In this document: in pieces, positions 10,701-24,072 of the stretch
How positions within the stretch are numbered: position 1 is the stretch's first letter
How the letters are laid out: the number at the start of each line of letters is the position of its first letter
From: Reticulitermes speratus
Taxonomy: Eukaryota; Arthropoda; Insecta; Blattodea; Rhinotermitidae
NCBI GenBank assembly: GCA_021186555.1
Contig: JAJKFL010000012.1
Span: 7,859,394 to 7,923,393 of the forward strand
Direction of reading: 5' to 3'
DNA: 64,000 bases
Position numbers and translations under genes: made by a program
Notes under the pieces: model-generated
Databases searched by the model: none
Seen by the model: the letters and a program-made list of their open reading frames with translations, nothing else
What the model was told of the DNA's origin: nothing

Positions 10701-13700
10701 ATCAGATCTGTTCCCAGCTCACAAACATCTCATGATCAAGAGGTCACAGCGGTGTCGTAGCTGTGAACATAATGTCAGCAAACCTGAGTACAATCCGGGC
10801 TCCATCAAGTTCAAGATTCAGCTGGCAGCTTAGTAAGTTTAAATGTAGTGTTTATTTTGAAAAGGCCAGTTGGTAATAGTTGCGAGAATAGTTTATATTG
10901 TACATAGTTTTAGGTGTGGTCTGTTTTAATTTAATCACTGCTGTTAGAATTTGGGCAAAGATTAACTTTGTGCCAGAAACTTACCTGTCCCTATGTTGTG
11001 GGACCCATATCCACTTAACTAATTGACTGCCCTTGTCATGAGACTAAAATACACTAAACTCATTAGCTCAATGGAGTGGATTCCTACTTGAAAAGGGAAT
11101 AGGTGCTTCAACTAATCAAGAGAGTCTGTGCCGTATAAAATCTGAAGGTACATTGCCAAGTGCTTAAGAGTCCAGCAGTGGAACCTGTCGTGAACCATAC
11201 AAATCTTATACACATTATCACACCACATTTCTTCAAGATCCACAGCTTGTGACTGGAACATTACTGTCTCTACAGTGTGAATTAGGCGTAATTCTTTTCC
11301 TTTACATGCTAGAGATAAAGTTCACCCTAGAACAGGCCATGAAGGCCCAGAGGGGGGAGTAGAGGTATAGCTCTACTCTTTCTTTAACCTCGGCACTAGA
11401 TGGGGTTGGGTGGTCAACGCCACGCCCCGGCCGCTTTACCCCTGGGAATGACCCGGTACCCATTGTACAGGAGGTTGGGTAGGTCCCAGGGCCGGTCTGG
11501 ACGGGTGCTGAAAATCTCGCCTCCACCAGGATTCGATCCCCGTAGCGAGTCGCTCTATCGACTACGCTATGCCGGCCCACATGCTAGAGATATGTAGCAG
11601 AAAGAGTGGTCATCTGTGTTCTGTCAAAGAATATCTACTGTCAGTGTTGAGATTATGATCTATTGTAAAAGATTCTTGACACTTCTTGTGTTTCTTAGTA
11701 ATAAATTGAATACATTATTCAGGTCTACCAAAACTTAGTTTTCCTAAATAGAAGTATAGGTTATGTTTCACAACATTATTATTATTATTTAGATATAATA
11801 ATTATAGCAGTAATAGTAGATGAATTTTAAAACAACATGTTTCATCCTGAGTAGGTCACCTTCAGGTTTTTTCTCTAACGGAATGAAGTTTGATTTCTGT
11901 GTATGATAGTTACGTGGTGGCCGTTCTCCATGTGGTGTGTGTATACTGAACACAATGCAGGATACATACACCACACGGACAGCAGCTGCCATGTAACTCG
12001 TACACAAAAATCAAACTTCATTATGTTCAAGAAAGAACCTGAAGATGACCTACTCAGGTCGAAACATGTTGATTTGAAGTCCATCTACTATTATTTTTAT
12101 AATTACTGTATCTGTATATAGTAGTAATAAGAATCTTGTTGTATAACATAACCTATACTTCTTTTTAAGAATACTTCATCTAGCACAACAGGATGCAAAC
12201 AGTAAAGATTTACTTTTGTTTTAGCCCTGCTTTTAAAAAGCATCATGTCTCTCTCAAAATTGTAGAAACAAATTCCTTCCCTTAACTTCTGTATGACCAG
12301 AGAGTAGGGCAAAAGAACCATTGTAATAGTTTGTTAATACCTGAACCCACTATAACCGAGCTTCTGTAGGAGTGTACAAGGTGGGGAAAATGGCATTAAG
12401 TACAAGCCAAGTGAACTTAAGTGAACTTTCCAGTATGTACAGTTATGTTTCTGTAGCCTTTTTGATTTTCTTTCCTTTTGTGTCATCTCCATTTAGCATT
12501 TTCCATGGTTTAAATTGCAAATAAATTTCCTCAAGGTGAAGTCACTTGGCAGAGATCATGAAGCATATGAAGTAACTGTCTTTATTGGGTTGGTCGTCAT
12601 TGTAGTTACCATGTTCCGGAGATACGCATTGTGACTTGTGAACCACTGCAAGTTGATAAACAGGGTGAACTGATCATTAAACTGTGCAATCCAACACAGC
12701 ACCAGACTACAGTTCAGTTCCTCCCACTTCCTTCTGCAGAAGATGACTGGGAGGAGAGAGAGAAAGAAATTGAAAAGAAAATAAACACTGAAGAGAAGGA
12801 TGCACAGGTAAACAGTCGGGCAAAGCTTATCCTTGCATGATATCCATGCTATTGGTATGTTCATTCAGTGCATAGTGACTCACATTGGCCCTCTCTAATA
12901 GAAAAATCTTTAAGTGGGTTTCCCAGCTTAGGATTAAGTGATGGAAATTGGTGAATTTGGAAACATTGTGTTGTATTGTGTATAATGTTCCCAAATTAAA
13001 ATTAGAGCAAAAGTTATTCCTTCATGAATAAAATAGATGTTGTTTAAATAGATGTCTGAAATGATATGAAGTTTATAGTAAATTAACAGTGTTAAGCCCA
13101 TTTTGTCCCTTCATGATTAAGGTTTCAAAATTAAGTTCTTGAAGTCTACTATTTAGGGTTCTTTTTTTTGGGGGGGGGGGGGGGAGCATCCCACTAAATG
13201 AAGAAGGACGTGTAGAGAGGTGTGTGTGTGTGTGTGTGTACCATCGGGGTAGATGATGTAAGGTTGGAGGAGGTTCCTCTGAAGTAGGCAAACTTCTATC
13301 AGACTGCATCGCATTACATTTGAGAAGCTTATCTTCAGTCACTACCATGGGAACCTCAATTCTGTAGCTAACTATGAGGTGTTTTGCCAGAAATGCATTC
13401 TCTGGATCCATAACATGTCATAATGAAGAGAGGGGCAAGTGTTTCATTTGTGCCAGAAAATATTTTTCTTCCTATGGCTGTTGGGCCCATTTCCTGGCCA
13501 TGGCATCCACAAAATGGGGTTTTGAAACAATAGTGTTTTCAAGGGTAGGGTTGTTAACCCTACACCCAACCCCCAACCTGGATGACGATTTTATATTGGG
13601 GTTTACTCCCCTAAGGGGGTTGGTACATGCATAAAGAGCCCCACCTTCCACCATTTGTAGTGGGACACGTTTCATCCACCGAGGCCTGCCTGGCCTGACC

Positions 13701-16700
13701 GTGCTGGTGTTTACACTACTGCCAGCATGGTCCCCAGCTTCCTTCCTTGAAGCATTCAGTCCTCTCTGCCCAGCCTTTCTTGGGCCTTTGTACAGACAGC
13801 GTCTCTTGCGGAAGCCAGGGGTGCACAAATCGCAGATGCCACGTCACCTGGGCAACTAAATTTTGTATGGTGGCCCTTAATATTTGTAGATCCTCAGAGT
13901 GGAACTTCTTTCATGTCACCCTTCTCACACCTAGAATTTTTAGGTGGCTTCTAGATTTTTGGAAAATTTGTGGGGCCCCTGCCTTAGCATTTTGTCTGGA
14001 CAAGGAATGAAATTATTTTTCCTTTCAAAAAGACAATCTTCTTATAGGCGGATAAATGCAGTCATGTCTGTGCACGCGCATGTACTGATACAGGGGCTGT
14101 GGGAAAAACTCCTGATTACTTGCATATTTACTTCTGATACATGGTTCATTGTGATAGGTTTTTGTTTATAATTTGTTTCATGTTTTATTAATTGCCTATT
14201 TGATGTTTATTCAGAAAACATCACAAGGTAGAGATGATGTAAGCATTCTTCTGCCATCATTGTCACGTCAGATGTACATCTCTGAGGATCCTCGACCAGT
14301 GAATGTGAAGCTTACCGGTGAAGTAATTCTACCTTTATCATCAGTGGTTCTTCCTCCGAGAGATGATGCTGCTGAATACGATGACTCGGGGGACACCTTC
14401 CAGTTTCAGGATGACACCAAGTATGTAAAGTATGATCGAATGATATCTGGAACACTGCCGGAAATACAACAGACCCTCGTTGTTTACACAACACGATTTT
14501 GCTTATTCATGGAAGAATTACTTTAGCAACCATCATGCATCACAATGTGGGCATGCTTAGGCACGCAAGGTAATACACAATAGGCCACATCAGATGCTCG
14601 TCGTATTCAGTAGCTGCCTACATATCTTGTGATATGGAATGTACTTACACTGTACTTTGTCACAATTTCTAGAACTAATTGTTGCCCTCAAGTATGACTG
14701 GAAATTATGATATATGTACTGATGGACAGGAGAATAAGCATTGCTGTGTTGGATGCTGTATTCTGGTATAAGTGAATTCAAGAAAATTAAAGGCAAGGTC
14801 AAGGTAAGTGTTAAGGCCAGTGTGTCGAGTGTAAGAATTTCTTCTGTAAGTCATTGTGAGCCATTCCTTGAAAAGAAACAAAAGGCCTTGCATGTATGGC
14901 TGAACTTTGGAGATGGAGGCCGTCATGGCACCATACAGGGTGGTGTATAAGGACATGCGGAAGAAGCAACAGCGATCGAAGATCACATATTTCTTCATCA
15001 AGTCTGTCTCCCTTCTACCATGCACCGTCATTCCAACACCCTCACAACTTTCAGCCATGAACACAGACATCATTCCAGGAAGCACCAACACAGATGTTTT
15101 CATGTTTATTAATCATTAATTTACATATTAAAGTATCGTGTTTTGTATGACTGTGTTCCCCTAATCCCATTTTTCCCTTAAGGTCTTAAACTCGTGCATT
15201 ACAATTTTGCCATTTGCAGGATTTTTCAAGAACATAACCCATGCAAACAGTGTGGGTTTGCTGTACTTCCCCCATGTGAGTGTAATTTTTACCTGGTTTT
15301 GTGAAGTAAATAATTGGTTTTTGTGCTGTTACTTTTTGAAAGCAGGGACTTAACAGAATGTTTTTTCTGTATGTACTGATAACTTCAAAAGGTAGTGGAG
15401 TGACGTGCCATCTGCAGTCATACATATATGCACCTTTTGGGTGCTGTTCAAAACTGAGTATTAAATTGCAGGAAGGTAAAATAAAACAAGTTATCAGAAG
15501 GATTTATGATGCACAAATTTTCACATTCGCTTTCAGCCAGTAGAGAGATCCACCCGACGATATAACTCGACTAATAACCACTCCTGCCATTGGGCACACT
15601 TCTTTAACTAGTTGCATGCTTCTTACATCTTCACAGCCTACTTTGCTAAGATACGTACATCTAGTGTTATCCTCTAGTCACCTCACTTTTCCCAAGAGGT
15701 TTCCATTTCAAATCTCTGTTGGCATTACTCATTACCCCCATCCTAGCCTCCTGTAGTTTCCTAAGTTGCCTGTATAAATCATGAAGTTCCCCACTGTGTA
15801 AAAACTTTAATTGCTTATGTGCTTCATCCTTCTTAGGTCCAGCAGTCTGTAAATTAACGAGTATTTCCAGACAAAATTTAACTTAATAAATATTGATGTT
15901 TGTGTTCTTTGATTGGCATCTCACAATGTATGAAACAAGTTGTGAAGATAACTTATGGAATGTCTTCCAGTTATATGCATCCTCATATTTGCAGAATTTA
16001 ACATGACATATTCATAACTGTGTACGATAATTATCTGACATAATCTCAACATTTGACTGCCATATTTGTAATTTTTAACATATGGCAGTACTGTTATACA
16101 AAATTTGTAGGGTGATTTACTCCATACAAAAGACATTATTTCTAGTTTAAATACTTCATTGAACAGGAAACTGAACATATATTTAATGCAAATGTATTGC
16201 GCTTATTAAAAATGTAATACTAACTGAAGTTATGTATTTTTAAGCTCTTTTTTGACTGCACAAAATTTAAGGACCGCAACACTAAGAGTCAGTTCTGTAA
16301 CATAAGGGTGAATAGCTCCCATGTTGATATAATTTATGGTAATAAATTAAAAATGAGGGGATGGAATAGCCTTGAGTGTCATGACAGCAGGGTAAGTTTC
16401 ATTACAAGTTGTCAGTTGGTTGGAAATTTATTAGGTGTGATAGCCACATGCTCATGATATTAAAAAAAAAGGTAAAGCAATCCCTATACAAGCCTGGACA
16501 GGCCCTTAGGGCTGCAGGAGGTTGAGGCTCCCAAGTTTTTATACAATCGGCACATGAAGGTGGTAAGGTTGTCAGCCCTACGCACCGGCCGCCTTTACCC
16601 GCCAGGAAAGATTCCTGGTACTCATTTCTGTTAGAGGCTGAGTCGACCCCAGGGCCATAGTGCGACCGAAACGATTATGTCAGTGAAAAATTCCAGTGAC

Positions 16701-17143
16701 ATCATCAGGAATCGAACCCGCGACATTCCGGTTTGTAGCACAGTGCCTCAACCAACTGCGCCACCGCATGCCCTGCTCATGATATAAGCAGGCTAAAAAT
16801 GTTTTAAATCTCACCGATAACCTCCTTAGAAAACTGTGACTAACTACACCTTCCAGAATGCTTACATTTTAATTTTAATGTACATATTCTTATTTACATT
16901 ATACATATTATTTCCATTTGTTTCAGGGTTGTGGTATGGCGAAAAGCTAACAAGGCTGCCGTAAAGATGGTGGTCATCCCTCTAGACTCAGCTATGGAGG
17001 CTGGAGAGGTTCTTATAGGGTTTGTTATGAAGTATACATATGTAAATACTATGGCCACATTAGAGCAGAAGGAACCACAGAAGGTTGACCTCAAGATCAA
17101 AGTATTCATTAACGTTGGAAAAACGGTTGGCTCATGCAACTGA
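7625..17143 (+). CDS. DCTN4: Dynactin subunit 4 (p62), seven coding exons
   Basis: Encodes the p62 subunit of the dynactin pointed-end complex, which helps couple cytoplasmic dynein to cargo in the cytosol. Exons 7625-7753, 7841-8090, 8332-8655, 10649-10832, 12606-12807, 14215-14420 and 16927-17143 all have GT-AG borders and matching phases. Together they give 1,512 nt and 503 residues, slightly longer than the vertebrate protein (about 460). The N-terminus has the family's cysteine-rich zinc-binding array: CxxC pairs near residues 28/31, 49/52, 68/71, 74/77 and 109/112, with [14 protein letters not shown] the clearest family signature. The start MSFLLQ matches the usual N-terminus. Extra length lies mainly in the charged linker of exon 5. 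The gene converges with RpS14. Introns hold SINEs and a large hairpin. The gene is intact as far as can be seen. Confidence 0.95.
7841..8090 (+). CDS. DCTN4: DCTN4 exon 2
   Basis: Acceptor ttgtttag, donor gtgagt, 250 nt, ends in phase 1. Encodes the most conserved part of the protein: [16 protein letters not shown], then [14 protein letters not shown], then [16 protein letters not shown]. Confidence 0.95.
8332..8655 (+). CDS. DCTN4: DCTN4 exon 3
   Basis: Acceptor ctgtttcag, donor gtgaaa, 324 nt. Begins [19 protein letters not shown] and continues into a Lys/Arg/Glu-rich, probably helical stretch and the HFSDKFGL block. Ends with [11 protein letters not shown], which precedes VTTLAQRL in exon 4 as in other family members. 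Confidence 0.95.
8656..9035. other. Start of DCTN4 intron 3
   Basis: No separate feature seen before the R500 repeat that begins near 9036. Confidence 0.4.
9036..9515 (+). repeat. R500 interspersed repeat, copy 1
   Basis: Matches copies at 26447-26975, 33239-33785 and, inverted, 55580-55975. Shared landmarks are a gcaaaaagcgactgt start, 'ggattttcatgaaatttgat', and later 'ggcgcatgc' and 'gctggataactaaggctac'. No terminal repeats or TSD were found, so its class is open. It sits inside DCTN4 intron 3. Confidence 0.75.
9868..10240 (-). repeat. LINE L1t 3'-end fragment followed by an unclassified repeat
   Basis: The first part (to about 10050) matches the 3' end of the LINE tail at 60221-60640: ccatggagcagagtcc, then 'ttcattactgcattcacaag'. 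The second part (10084-10235) has repeat-like phrases but no other copy was aligned with confidence. Confidence 0.55.
10649..10832 (+). CDS. DCTN4: DCTN4 exon 4
   Basis: Acceptor ttctggtag, donor gtaagt after a split TA-T tyrosine codon, 184 nt. Encodes [14 protein letters not shown], the [18 protein letters not shown] block with another CxxC, and the SIKFKIQL strand. Confidence 0.95.
11060..11240 (-). repeat. Old LINE L1t 3'-end fragment
   Basis: Weak but collinear match to the start of the 60221-60640 copy (tggagtggattcctacttga, later gaaggtacattgcc). Strongly decayed, in DCTN4 intron 4. Confidence 0.4.
11318..11578 (-). repeat. SINE family A, minus orientation, perfect 14-bp TSD
   Basis: The TSD acatgctagagata is at 11304-11317 and 11579-11592. 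The tRNA-like head lies at the right end (reverse complement of cgactacgctatgccggccc), with box B seen as ggattcgatcccc. It retains its CpG sites, so it is younger than the surrounding repeats in this intron. Confidence 0.9.
11750..12162. repeat. Long inverted repeat with hammerhead-like cores, in DCTN4 intron 4
   Basis: The arms (11750 to about 11950, and about 11965 to 12162) are inverted copies; agaagtataggttatgtt at the left end is mirrored at the right. The right arm carries CTGAAGA, T, the hairpin GACCT/AGGTC with loop ACTC, then GAAAC and atgtt at 12039-12070. The left arm has a degraded version on the other strand. In the pre-mRNA this would fold into a long hairpin. Confidence 0.8.
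12163..12605. other. End of DCTN4 intron 4
   Basis: Nothing further seen apart from the branch/acceptor region before exon 5 (cattgtag). Confidence 0.4.
12606..12807 (+). CDS. DCTN4: DCTN4 exon 5
   Basis: Acceptor cattgtag, donor gtaaac, 202 nt, ends in phase 0. Encodes [14 protein letters not shown] (after the split Tyr), a beta-rich stretch, and then an acidic/basic linker around [19 protein letters not shown], which accounts for part of the extra length compared with vertebrate p62. Confidence 0.93.
12808..13815. other. DCTN4 intron 5, first part, with simple repeats
   Basis: Contains a T8/G-run near 13156-13183 and a TG repeat near 13220-13238. The segment about 13535-13720 (gttgttaaccctacacccaa and following) has the look of an interspersed repeat, but I have no second copy in this window. 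Confidence 0.4.
13816..13990 (+). mobile_element. hAT-like MITE family G copy
   Basis: Begins caggggtgcacaaa and ends aaaatttgtggggcccctg, a decayed terminal inverted repeat. The inside matches 50738-50887 and the reverse complement of 60813-60976, sharing 'ggaacttctttcatgtcacc' and 'ggtggcttctagattttt'. No clear 8-bp TSD. Confidence 0.65.
14215..14420 (+). CDS. DCTN4: DCTN4 exon 6
   Basis: Acceptor tttattcag, donor gtatgt after ACC AA, 206 nt. Encodes [20 protein letters not shown] and the conserved C-terminal block [20 protein letters not shown]. The frame runs on past the donor in the genome, but exon 7 restores the family sequence. Confidence 0.92.
14421..16460. other. DCTN4 intron 6, no recognised feature in its first 2 kb
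   Basis: AT-rich, with short open frames on both strands that show no family resemblance or splice support. Confidence 0.45.
16461..16773 (-). repeat. SINE family C, minus orientation, 12-bp TSD
   Basis: TSD tgctcatgatat at 16449-16460 and 16774-16785. The minus-strand head reads gcggtggcgcagttggttga (tRNA-like box A), with box B seen as gaatcgaacccgcg; an A9 run is on the left. The sister copy is 37373-37664. Confidence 0.9.
16927..17143 (+). CDS. DCTN4: DCTN4 exon 7 with stop codon
   Basis: Acceptor tttgtttcag, 217 nt, stop TGA at 17141-17143. Encodes [13 protein letters not shown], which matches the family's conserved FRKANK motif, then beta-strands to the C-terminus GKTVGSCN. Confidence 0.93.
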
Positions 17144-17281
17144 GCATAAAAATTTTAAATATTCACCAGGCTTAATTACATATTCTGTGAAATGCTTTGT
17201 TGGAGGTTTCTGTTCAGTATTGCTTAAACTCCTATAAATATTGCAATCTCAAGATATGCTATTTAGTAGTTTCTGCGAATA

Positions 17282-17420
17282 CAGTAAAAACCCTAATTTT
17301 ACGTCTTCCGTGATACTACACATTTTGTACAGACCCAGCAAAATGCCCATAAGAACAATTCCTGGATTTTATGCCATTTTTATTTGGCCCCCACAAAAAC
17401 ATAAAACTGGGGTTTTACTG
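17282..17420. mobile_element. Short pogo/Tigger-like MITE in the DCTN4 3' region
   Basis: Terminal inverted repeats: left CAGTAAAAACCC, right GGGGTTTTACTG. The element is flanked by TA on both sides (17280-17281 and 17421-17422). At 139 bp it has no coding capacity. It starts 138 bp after the stop and may be part of the 3' UTR. Confidence 0.7.
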
Positions 17421-17956
17421 TAATTATAATCAAGTAATCATAATAGCTTATGTTAGATTTGAGGTTCTTGTGGAGGCAGATGTAAAGATTATTGTCTTAA
17501 AGGGTACCCTTGAAGATGGAGGTAGTAGGTCCCTTAAAAATGACATCTGATGCGAGAACAAAGTAATCTTCAGTATTAGGTTGCAGCTATATGTAACACC
17601 TAGCACAGCTGTTGTTATGTTCATAAGTAATTTATTGAAAATTATGTTATATTGTCAAATGACAATGGTAGATGGTTTATGTAAGTAATGAAATGGGGTG
17701 GTTGGGAAGGATGTGGGTGCAAAGTAGCCATAGAGTGTGGCTTACAGGTGGAGCACCTTGAAATTGTCAGTTTGGATGGAAAATATTGGAGGCATGGTTA
17801 CATAATGGGCAGAGAATGTACCAACATTCAAAACCCATTAAAAGCTTCTCTGGGAGACAAGGGATAAAAATCATTATGGGAAAAACAGGAGCCTTATGAC
17901 ACTCAGCACTAATTTAAATTTTTGAAGAGAGAAACATTTAAACTAGGCCTTCATTG
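17421..17956. other. DCTN4 3' flank, no recognised feature
   Basis: No canonical AATAAA was found on the plus strand close to the DCTN4 stop, so the 3' end of the mRNA cannot be placed. Confidence 0.4.
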
Positions 17957-18135
17957 AGAACTAATTGGTTTCTGGACTTTGTCCATCATCCGGAAATCTA
18001 AAATCACATTTCGGAAGCTGGATCAGGTGAGGACGGAAGCAGATCCAGCTTCCGAAACGTGATTTTAGATTTCCGGACGATGGACAAAGTCCAGAAACCA
18101 ATTAGTTCTCAATGTTACATACCATTTAGAATTTA
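17957..18135 (+). mobile_element. Palindromic retroelement with 13-bp TSD between DCTN4 and RpS14
   Basis: Two arms of about 70 nt (ctaattggtttctggacttt and its inverse) surround a short centre, followed by a non-palindromic tail ending agaatttata. A perfect 13-bp direct repeat, taggccttcattg, flanks it (17944-17956 and 18136-18148). The arm holds TGAGGA, C, GGAAGC/GCTTCC, GAAAC at 18028-18058. The element at 29778-30164 is a related, larger copy in the opposite orientation with the same tail. Confidence 0.8.
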
Positions 18136-18199
18136 TAGGCCTTCATTGTATTACATTCTCGAGGACATGTTAATAAATGAATACAATATATCAAGACAT

Positions 18200-18205
18200 T
18201 TTATT
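18200..18205 (-). terminator. RpS14: RpS14 polyadenylation signal
   Basis: AATAAA on the minus strand, about 56 nt past the RpS14 stop codon, at the expected distance for a short ribosomal-protein 3' UTR. Confidence 0.75.
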
Positions 18206-18260
18206 GTGGTAATGATATACAAACTGTTAACCAGCAGCAAGTGATCACACTTCTTGCCAC

Positions 18261-20506
<2,246 letters not shown>

Positions 20507-20756
20507 TATAGACTTTCATGGAAATCAAAGAAAACAAAACGTCAGCTTTAATGTGGTCCTGCGAGCACACAAACAACAACCATAGACATGGACACAACTT
20601 AGGTTAGATTTTCATATCCACTTTCATCCAATACTACATTACGTTCTGGTGACAAGAAACAAGTCTGAGTACAAGACAATTAACCAGTAAGTTATAATAT
20701 TTGTATGTTGTACAACAAGCCCTCTTCAAGTAAAAGATGCAAATATATTTATTTAC

Positions 20757-20805
20757 CAGTCAATCCTCCCAACACGATGAAAATGTCGAAAGCGGATGTG
20801 CAAGG
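20757..20805 (-). promoter_or_regulatory. RpS14: Probable RpS14 5'UTR exon with TOP-like start
   Basis: On the minus strand a T-rich stretch leads into CCTTGCACATCCGCTTTCG, pyrimidine-biased like the 5' terminal oligopyrimidine start of ribosomal-protein mRNAs, and ends at the donor GACTG|gtaaat. It contains no ATG. A non-coding first exon is common in RpS14 genes. The exact start is inferred. Confidence 0.5.
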
Positions 20806-21552
20806 AAAAATATCGATCTCTCTCAGCTGCGTCAGACTTCCGGTCGTTGATTGACAAATACTTAGTTGCAAAAATACACAGTATTGTGTGTATGGTGCGC
20901 TCTCTTCTGATGACATTCAACAACTATGTTTATCGATCTGGTGTATGAAGACTCCCGGGATCAGACGGTGGATCTGACTATGTAACATAAATGCGTTATC
21001 AACAGATATGAAATTATGATGTACTGTAGTGAAGTTGCTGAACTCACTAACAACGTGTTACTAATTTTTGGCATGCATAATACACTCTGGAGTCATGATT
21101 GTATACCGGATGAAACGTCTCTGCATCAAGTAATAGCGGCAGTCCTGTAATCGTTATATATAATAATGAATCAATGCTTTGCACAGTTCAGCGCTGTCCG
21201 CCATATTTGTTGTTGTCTTGATGGGGGTAGGGTAAGCTCTAAAGCTGGATGGTTGTGCGGGGTAGGCTTGTGCAAAAACGTGTCGCGATGAGAGTGTATG
21301 TGGTGAATGACGCTTTGTATTGTTATGTATCGTGTCTTTGACGTGACTGTATTCATATTAGTGTTAGAAGTGTAACTTTGTGATTGCATCTGATAGACGT
21401 ATAGGCCAGGAGGTCTGTGGCCTCCAGTTCGTGACCGCGAGTGACCCGCTAATCTATGGGTCAAGGTAGACGTCAGTATTTCGGTGTTTATTTTGAAAAA
21501 TAATAGCCGTCAACCTGGCTGGCAGTCCTGGTGTGGGGGATGACCCGCGACG
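20806..21552. promoter_or_regulatory. Divergent promoter region of RpS14 and ZSWIM8
   Basis: Roughly 750 bp separate the inferred RpS14 start from the ZSWIM8 start codon. It has more CpG than the DCTN4 locus and includes acttccgg (an ETS/GABP-type site) near 20837. 21240-21552 is probably promoter and 5' UTR of ZSWIM8. No TATA box was seen. Confidence 0.5.
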
Positions 21553-21727
21553 ATGTTGGATTGGGAGGAAGCGGATAGGTTTTCTTTTGAAGATTCGGAT
21601 AGGTTTGAAGAAGATTCGCTGTGCAGTTGGAGCAGTGAACCAGAATCTTTGTGTAACAACTGGCGAGGATGGAAACGACCCACACTGGGCTCTGGTACAT
21701 TCGGACCATCGAAAAGATCAACAGAAG
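21553..21727 (+). CDS. ZSWIM8: ZSWIM8 (Dorado/EBAX-1) orthologue, first coding exon
   Basis: Encodes MLDWEEADRFSFEDSDRFEE then DSLCSWSSEPESLCNNWRGW, and ends at the donor ACAGAAG|gtattc in phase 1. The RFSFEDSDRFEEDSLC and ESLC-NWRGW blocks match the N-terminus of the vertebrate ZSWIM8 family. The family protein is a CUL3 ubiquitin-ligase substrate receptor with a SWIM zinc finger, known for Argonaute turnover in target-directed microRNA degradation. Only the N-terminus is here; the protein is usually well over 1,500 residues. No second exon was found to the end of the window, so the first intron would be at least 42 kb. Confidence 0.88.
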
Positions 21728-23524
21728 GTATTCTTCAGTAGTGATTTTAATATGGGCAGTGATTTGAAAACGGCCTTTTTAATGTATGAAGTAGTTTCTT
21801 TGTTTTGAAATGGTATACGTGCGAGACGACTATCATTTTATTCGTTGAACGACGCTACACGCATTCGTATTTTGTACCGTCGTTTGTTGTCGCATTAAAA
21901 CCATTAATCTCGTATATTGACGTAAAAACTGCAGTGACATTTGTATTACATATGTTGGTTGCTAATGAGGAAAACGGAAATATACCCATTCTGTGAAGGG
22001 GTTAAGAAGTTGTTTTTGATATTTTTGGTGGCAGTAGCCGATACAGTTATGCACTGTTGCTTTTATTGGGATTATTGCAAATGCGTCTGCATTTCACAGT
22101 GATTTCAGGTGATTGACATTCTTAGTTGACAGCTTGCTGTATGCAATTACATTTCACAGGCAACTTACCATGTATGGTGTCGTATAATTTGTAAGAGTCA
22201 AAGGAAATAATGGTTTCTAACCTTTGTTTGTTGATGTGTATTAGTCTACAGCACTATCAGCTTACAATGAACTTAAGCACTTTGAATGTAAAATAGTATT
22301 TAAGTACCTGTGTGTAGTTAATCCGGGATCAGACTTCATCTCTATAAGGCACATGTTAGCAAAATGTTACTGTTGTATGTTATGGTTCTGCAGCTGTTGG
22401 CTTAAATAATCTTCTTGCTGGCATTTTTTTAGATTTTGTGCTGTCCTGCATTGTTTTGTTTGGTATGTACTGATCAACTGTAATGTGAAGGGAACAATTG
22501 CAGTACAGGTTCTTTGTGTGCTGTGTTGAATGAACATAATACAAATTTCAGTGTTGTTGGCATATAGCAGAAGATTTAGTGGATCATGATCCATGTGTGG
22601 AAATCAGACAATAACAGCCGTTTTTGGGAATAGACAAGATCTAACAGCATTTATGAGCAAGGTAAAGTTTATGCATGCTGGGATGATTTGTGAAGCTGAT
22701 GTACATGTTTATTTTGTTTGTCACTGTTTCTTATATCGAATGCATAACAATCTTAGTAATGCTATGGACTGGGAGAAGTTACAGGCATCTGGACTCTGGT
22801 GGCTGTTTTAACCCTTCCCTTCCTCAGGAATTTTTTTTTGTATTGCCTTTATGTGCATTCCAATACTTTATTCAAAATTATTGCTGATTTGACCACTGAA
22901 GTAATAAGCTCAGATACTGTGTCATTTTACTGAAGATGGTGATGATGCTCTTAACTAACTCTGTAGTACAGGGGTCAGCAATCCACAGGCTTGCAGCCAT
23001 TACTCCAATTTCCTATGGCTCAAAGATGACAATTAGTTAGGCAGGAAATTTTTGCTTTGTGAAACAAAAAGAATTAAAAAAATTAAAAGTAGAGAAATTA
23101 TGTTGCTGTGATCTTAAGCAGCACATTAACACTTACTAAAGGTTAGCATAAAATATGGAAGTACCACGAATTTACTTTCTGTGTTCAGAATGGTGGTGTT
23201 TTGTGTATCAGCGTGAATAGAACATGAATGCTGTGCATCATATTGGGGAGGTAAGAAGAAAGTGAAGCATTGTATTGAAGTAATTGAAAGTTGGTGGCAA
23301 GTTTTTAGTGATGACTGGAGCAGCAAATACTTCTTTACTGAAAGTTCAGGTGTATTGGATTATCTTCAATGTAGGGGAGACACATTTGTATAATTAAAGA
23401 ATATAATATCAAGCATTGTTATGAGAAAGAGCATGAAGGAACAGGGAAAATGAAATCAGCCAGTTGAGCCTCTTTGATTGGTCAACAAGACATGAAGAAA
23501 CAAAGCACTCATAATCAATTGATT
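21728..23524. other. Start of presumed ZSWIM8 intron 1
   Basis: No exon recognised. At 22971 a hAT-like end (caggggtcagcaatccacag) occurs, but no matching right end was found. Confidence 0.4.
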
Positions 23525-23532
23525 GTTTATAG

Positions 23533-24072
23533 CAGTGATGTTCAACCCTTTTTGTTCGTGTACCCCCAGATTTAATTTCTCTTTGACTTTGTACCCCCAA
23601 AGTTGTTGTTGCATAATTCAAGTTATACATAGTCTATAATCTACATCTAAAATAAGTTAAATAAATTACATCTAAAATAATTTAAATAAATTACATCCAA
23701 AGTAATATATTAAATAACAAGTTTTAAATGAGAAAAAGGGGAATCAAGCTATTAAATAACAAATATATTATTGCTTATCATATAAAAATTGATAAAGGAA
23801 CAAAGGTATTTTAGCAAAGCAAAATTATATGTACTATGTGGAATAAAATGAAACTAGCCACCCAGATAAGAATCGCATAAAGGAGAGAGAGAAAATGGTG
23901 CTCCCAAATCACATGTCCTCACTTCCGGGTCTCTTATGGCTAACCCTAAATCTGGCCCTGATTATTCAGTGTTTGTCATGAAATAATATTTATTTCTTTT
24001 AATTTTACGTACCCCCTAAGATGTCTTTGCATACCCCGCGGGCGTACGCGTACTCCAGGTTGAATACCACTG
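23533..24072. mobile_element. Non-autonomous hAT element with perfect 8-bp TSD
   Basis: 540 bp with terminal inverted repeats: left CAGTGATGTTCAACCC, right inverse CAGTGGTATTCAACCT. The exact 8-bp TSD gtttatag is at 23525-23532 and 24073-24080. AT-rich inside, with no transposase. The 8-bp duplication and CAGTG ends are diagnostic of hAT. Confidence 0.93.

Noticed and set aside
14173..14526. Longer reading of DCTN4 exon 6 through the donor
   Set aside because: The family sequence continues only after splicing at 14420 to 16927; the read-through tail is unrelated.
22971..23050. hAT-like left end caggggtcagcaa
   Set aside because: No matching right end or 8-bp duplication was found, so no element was called.
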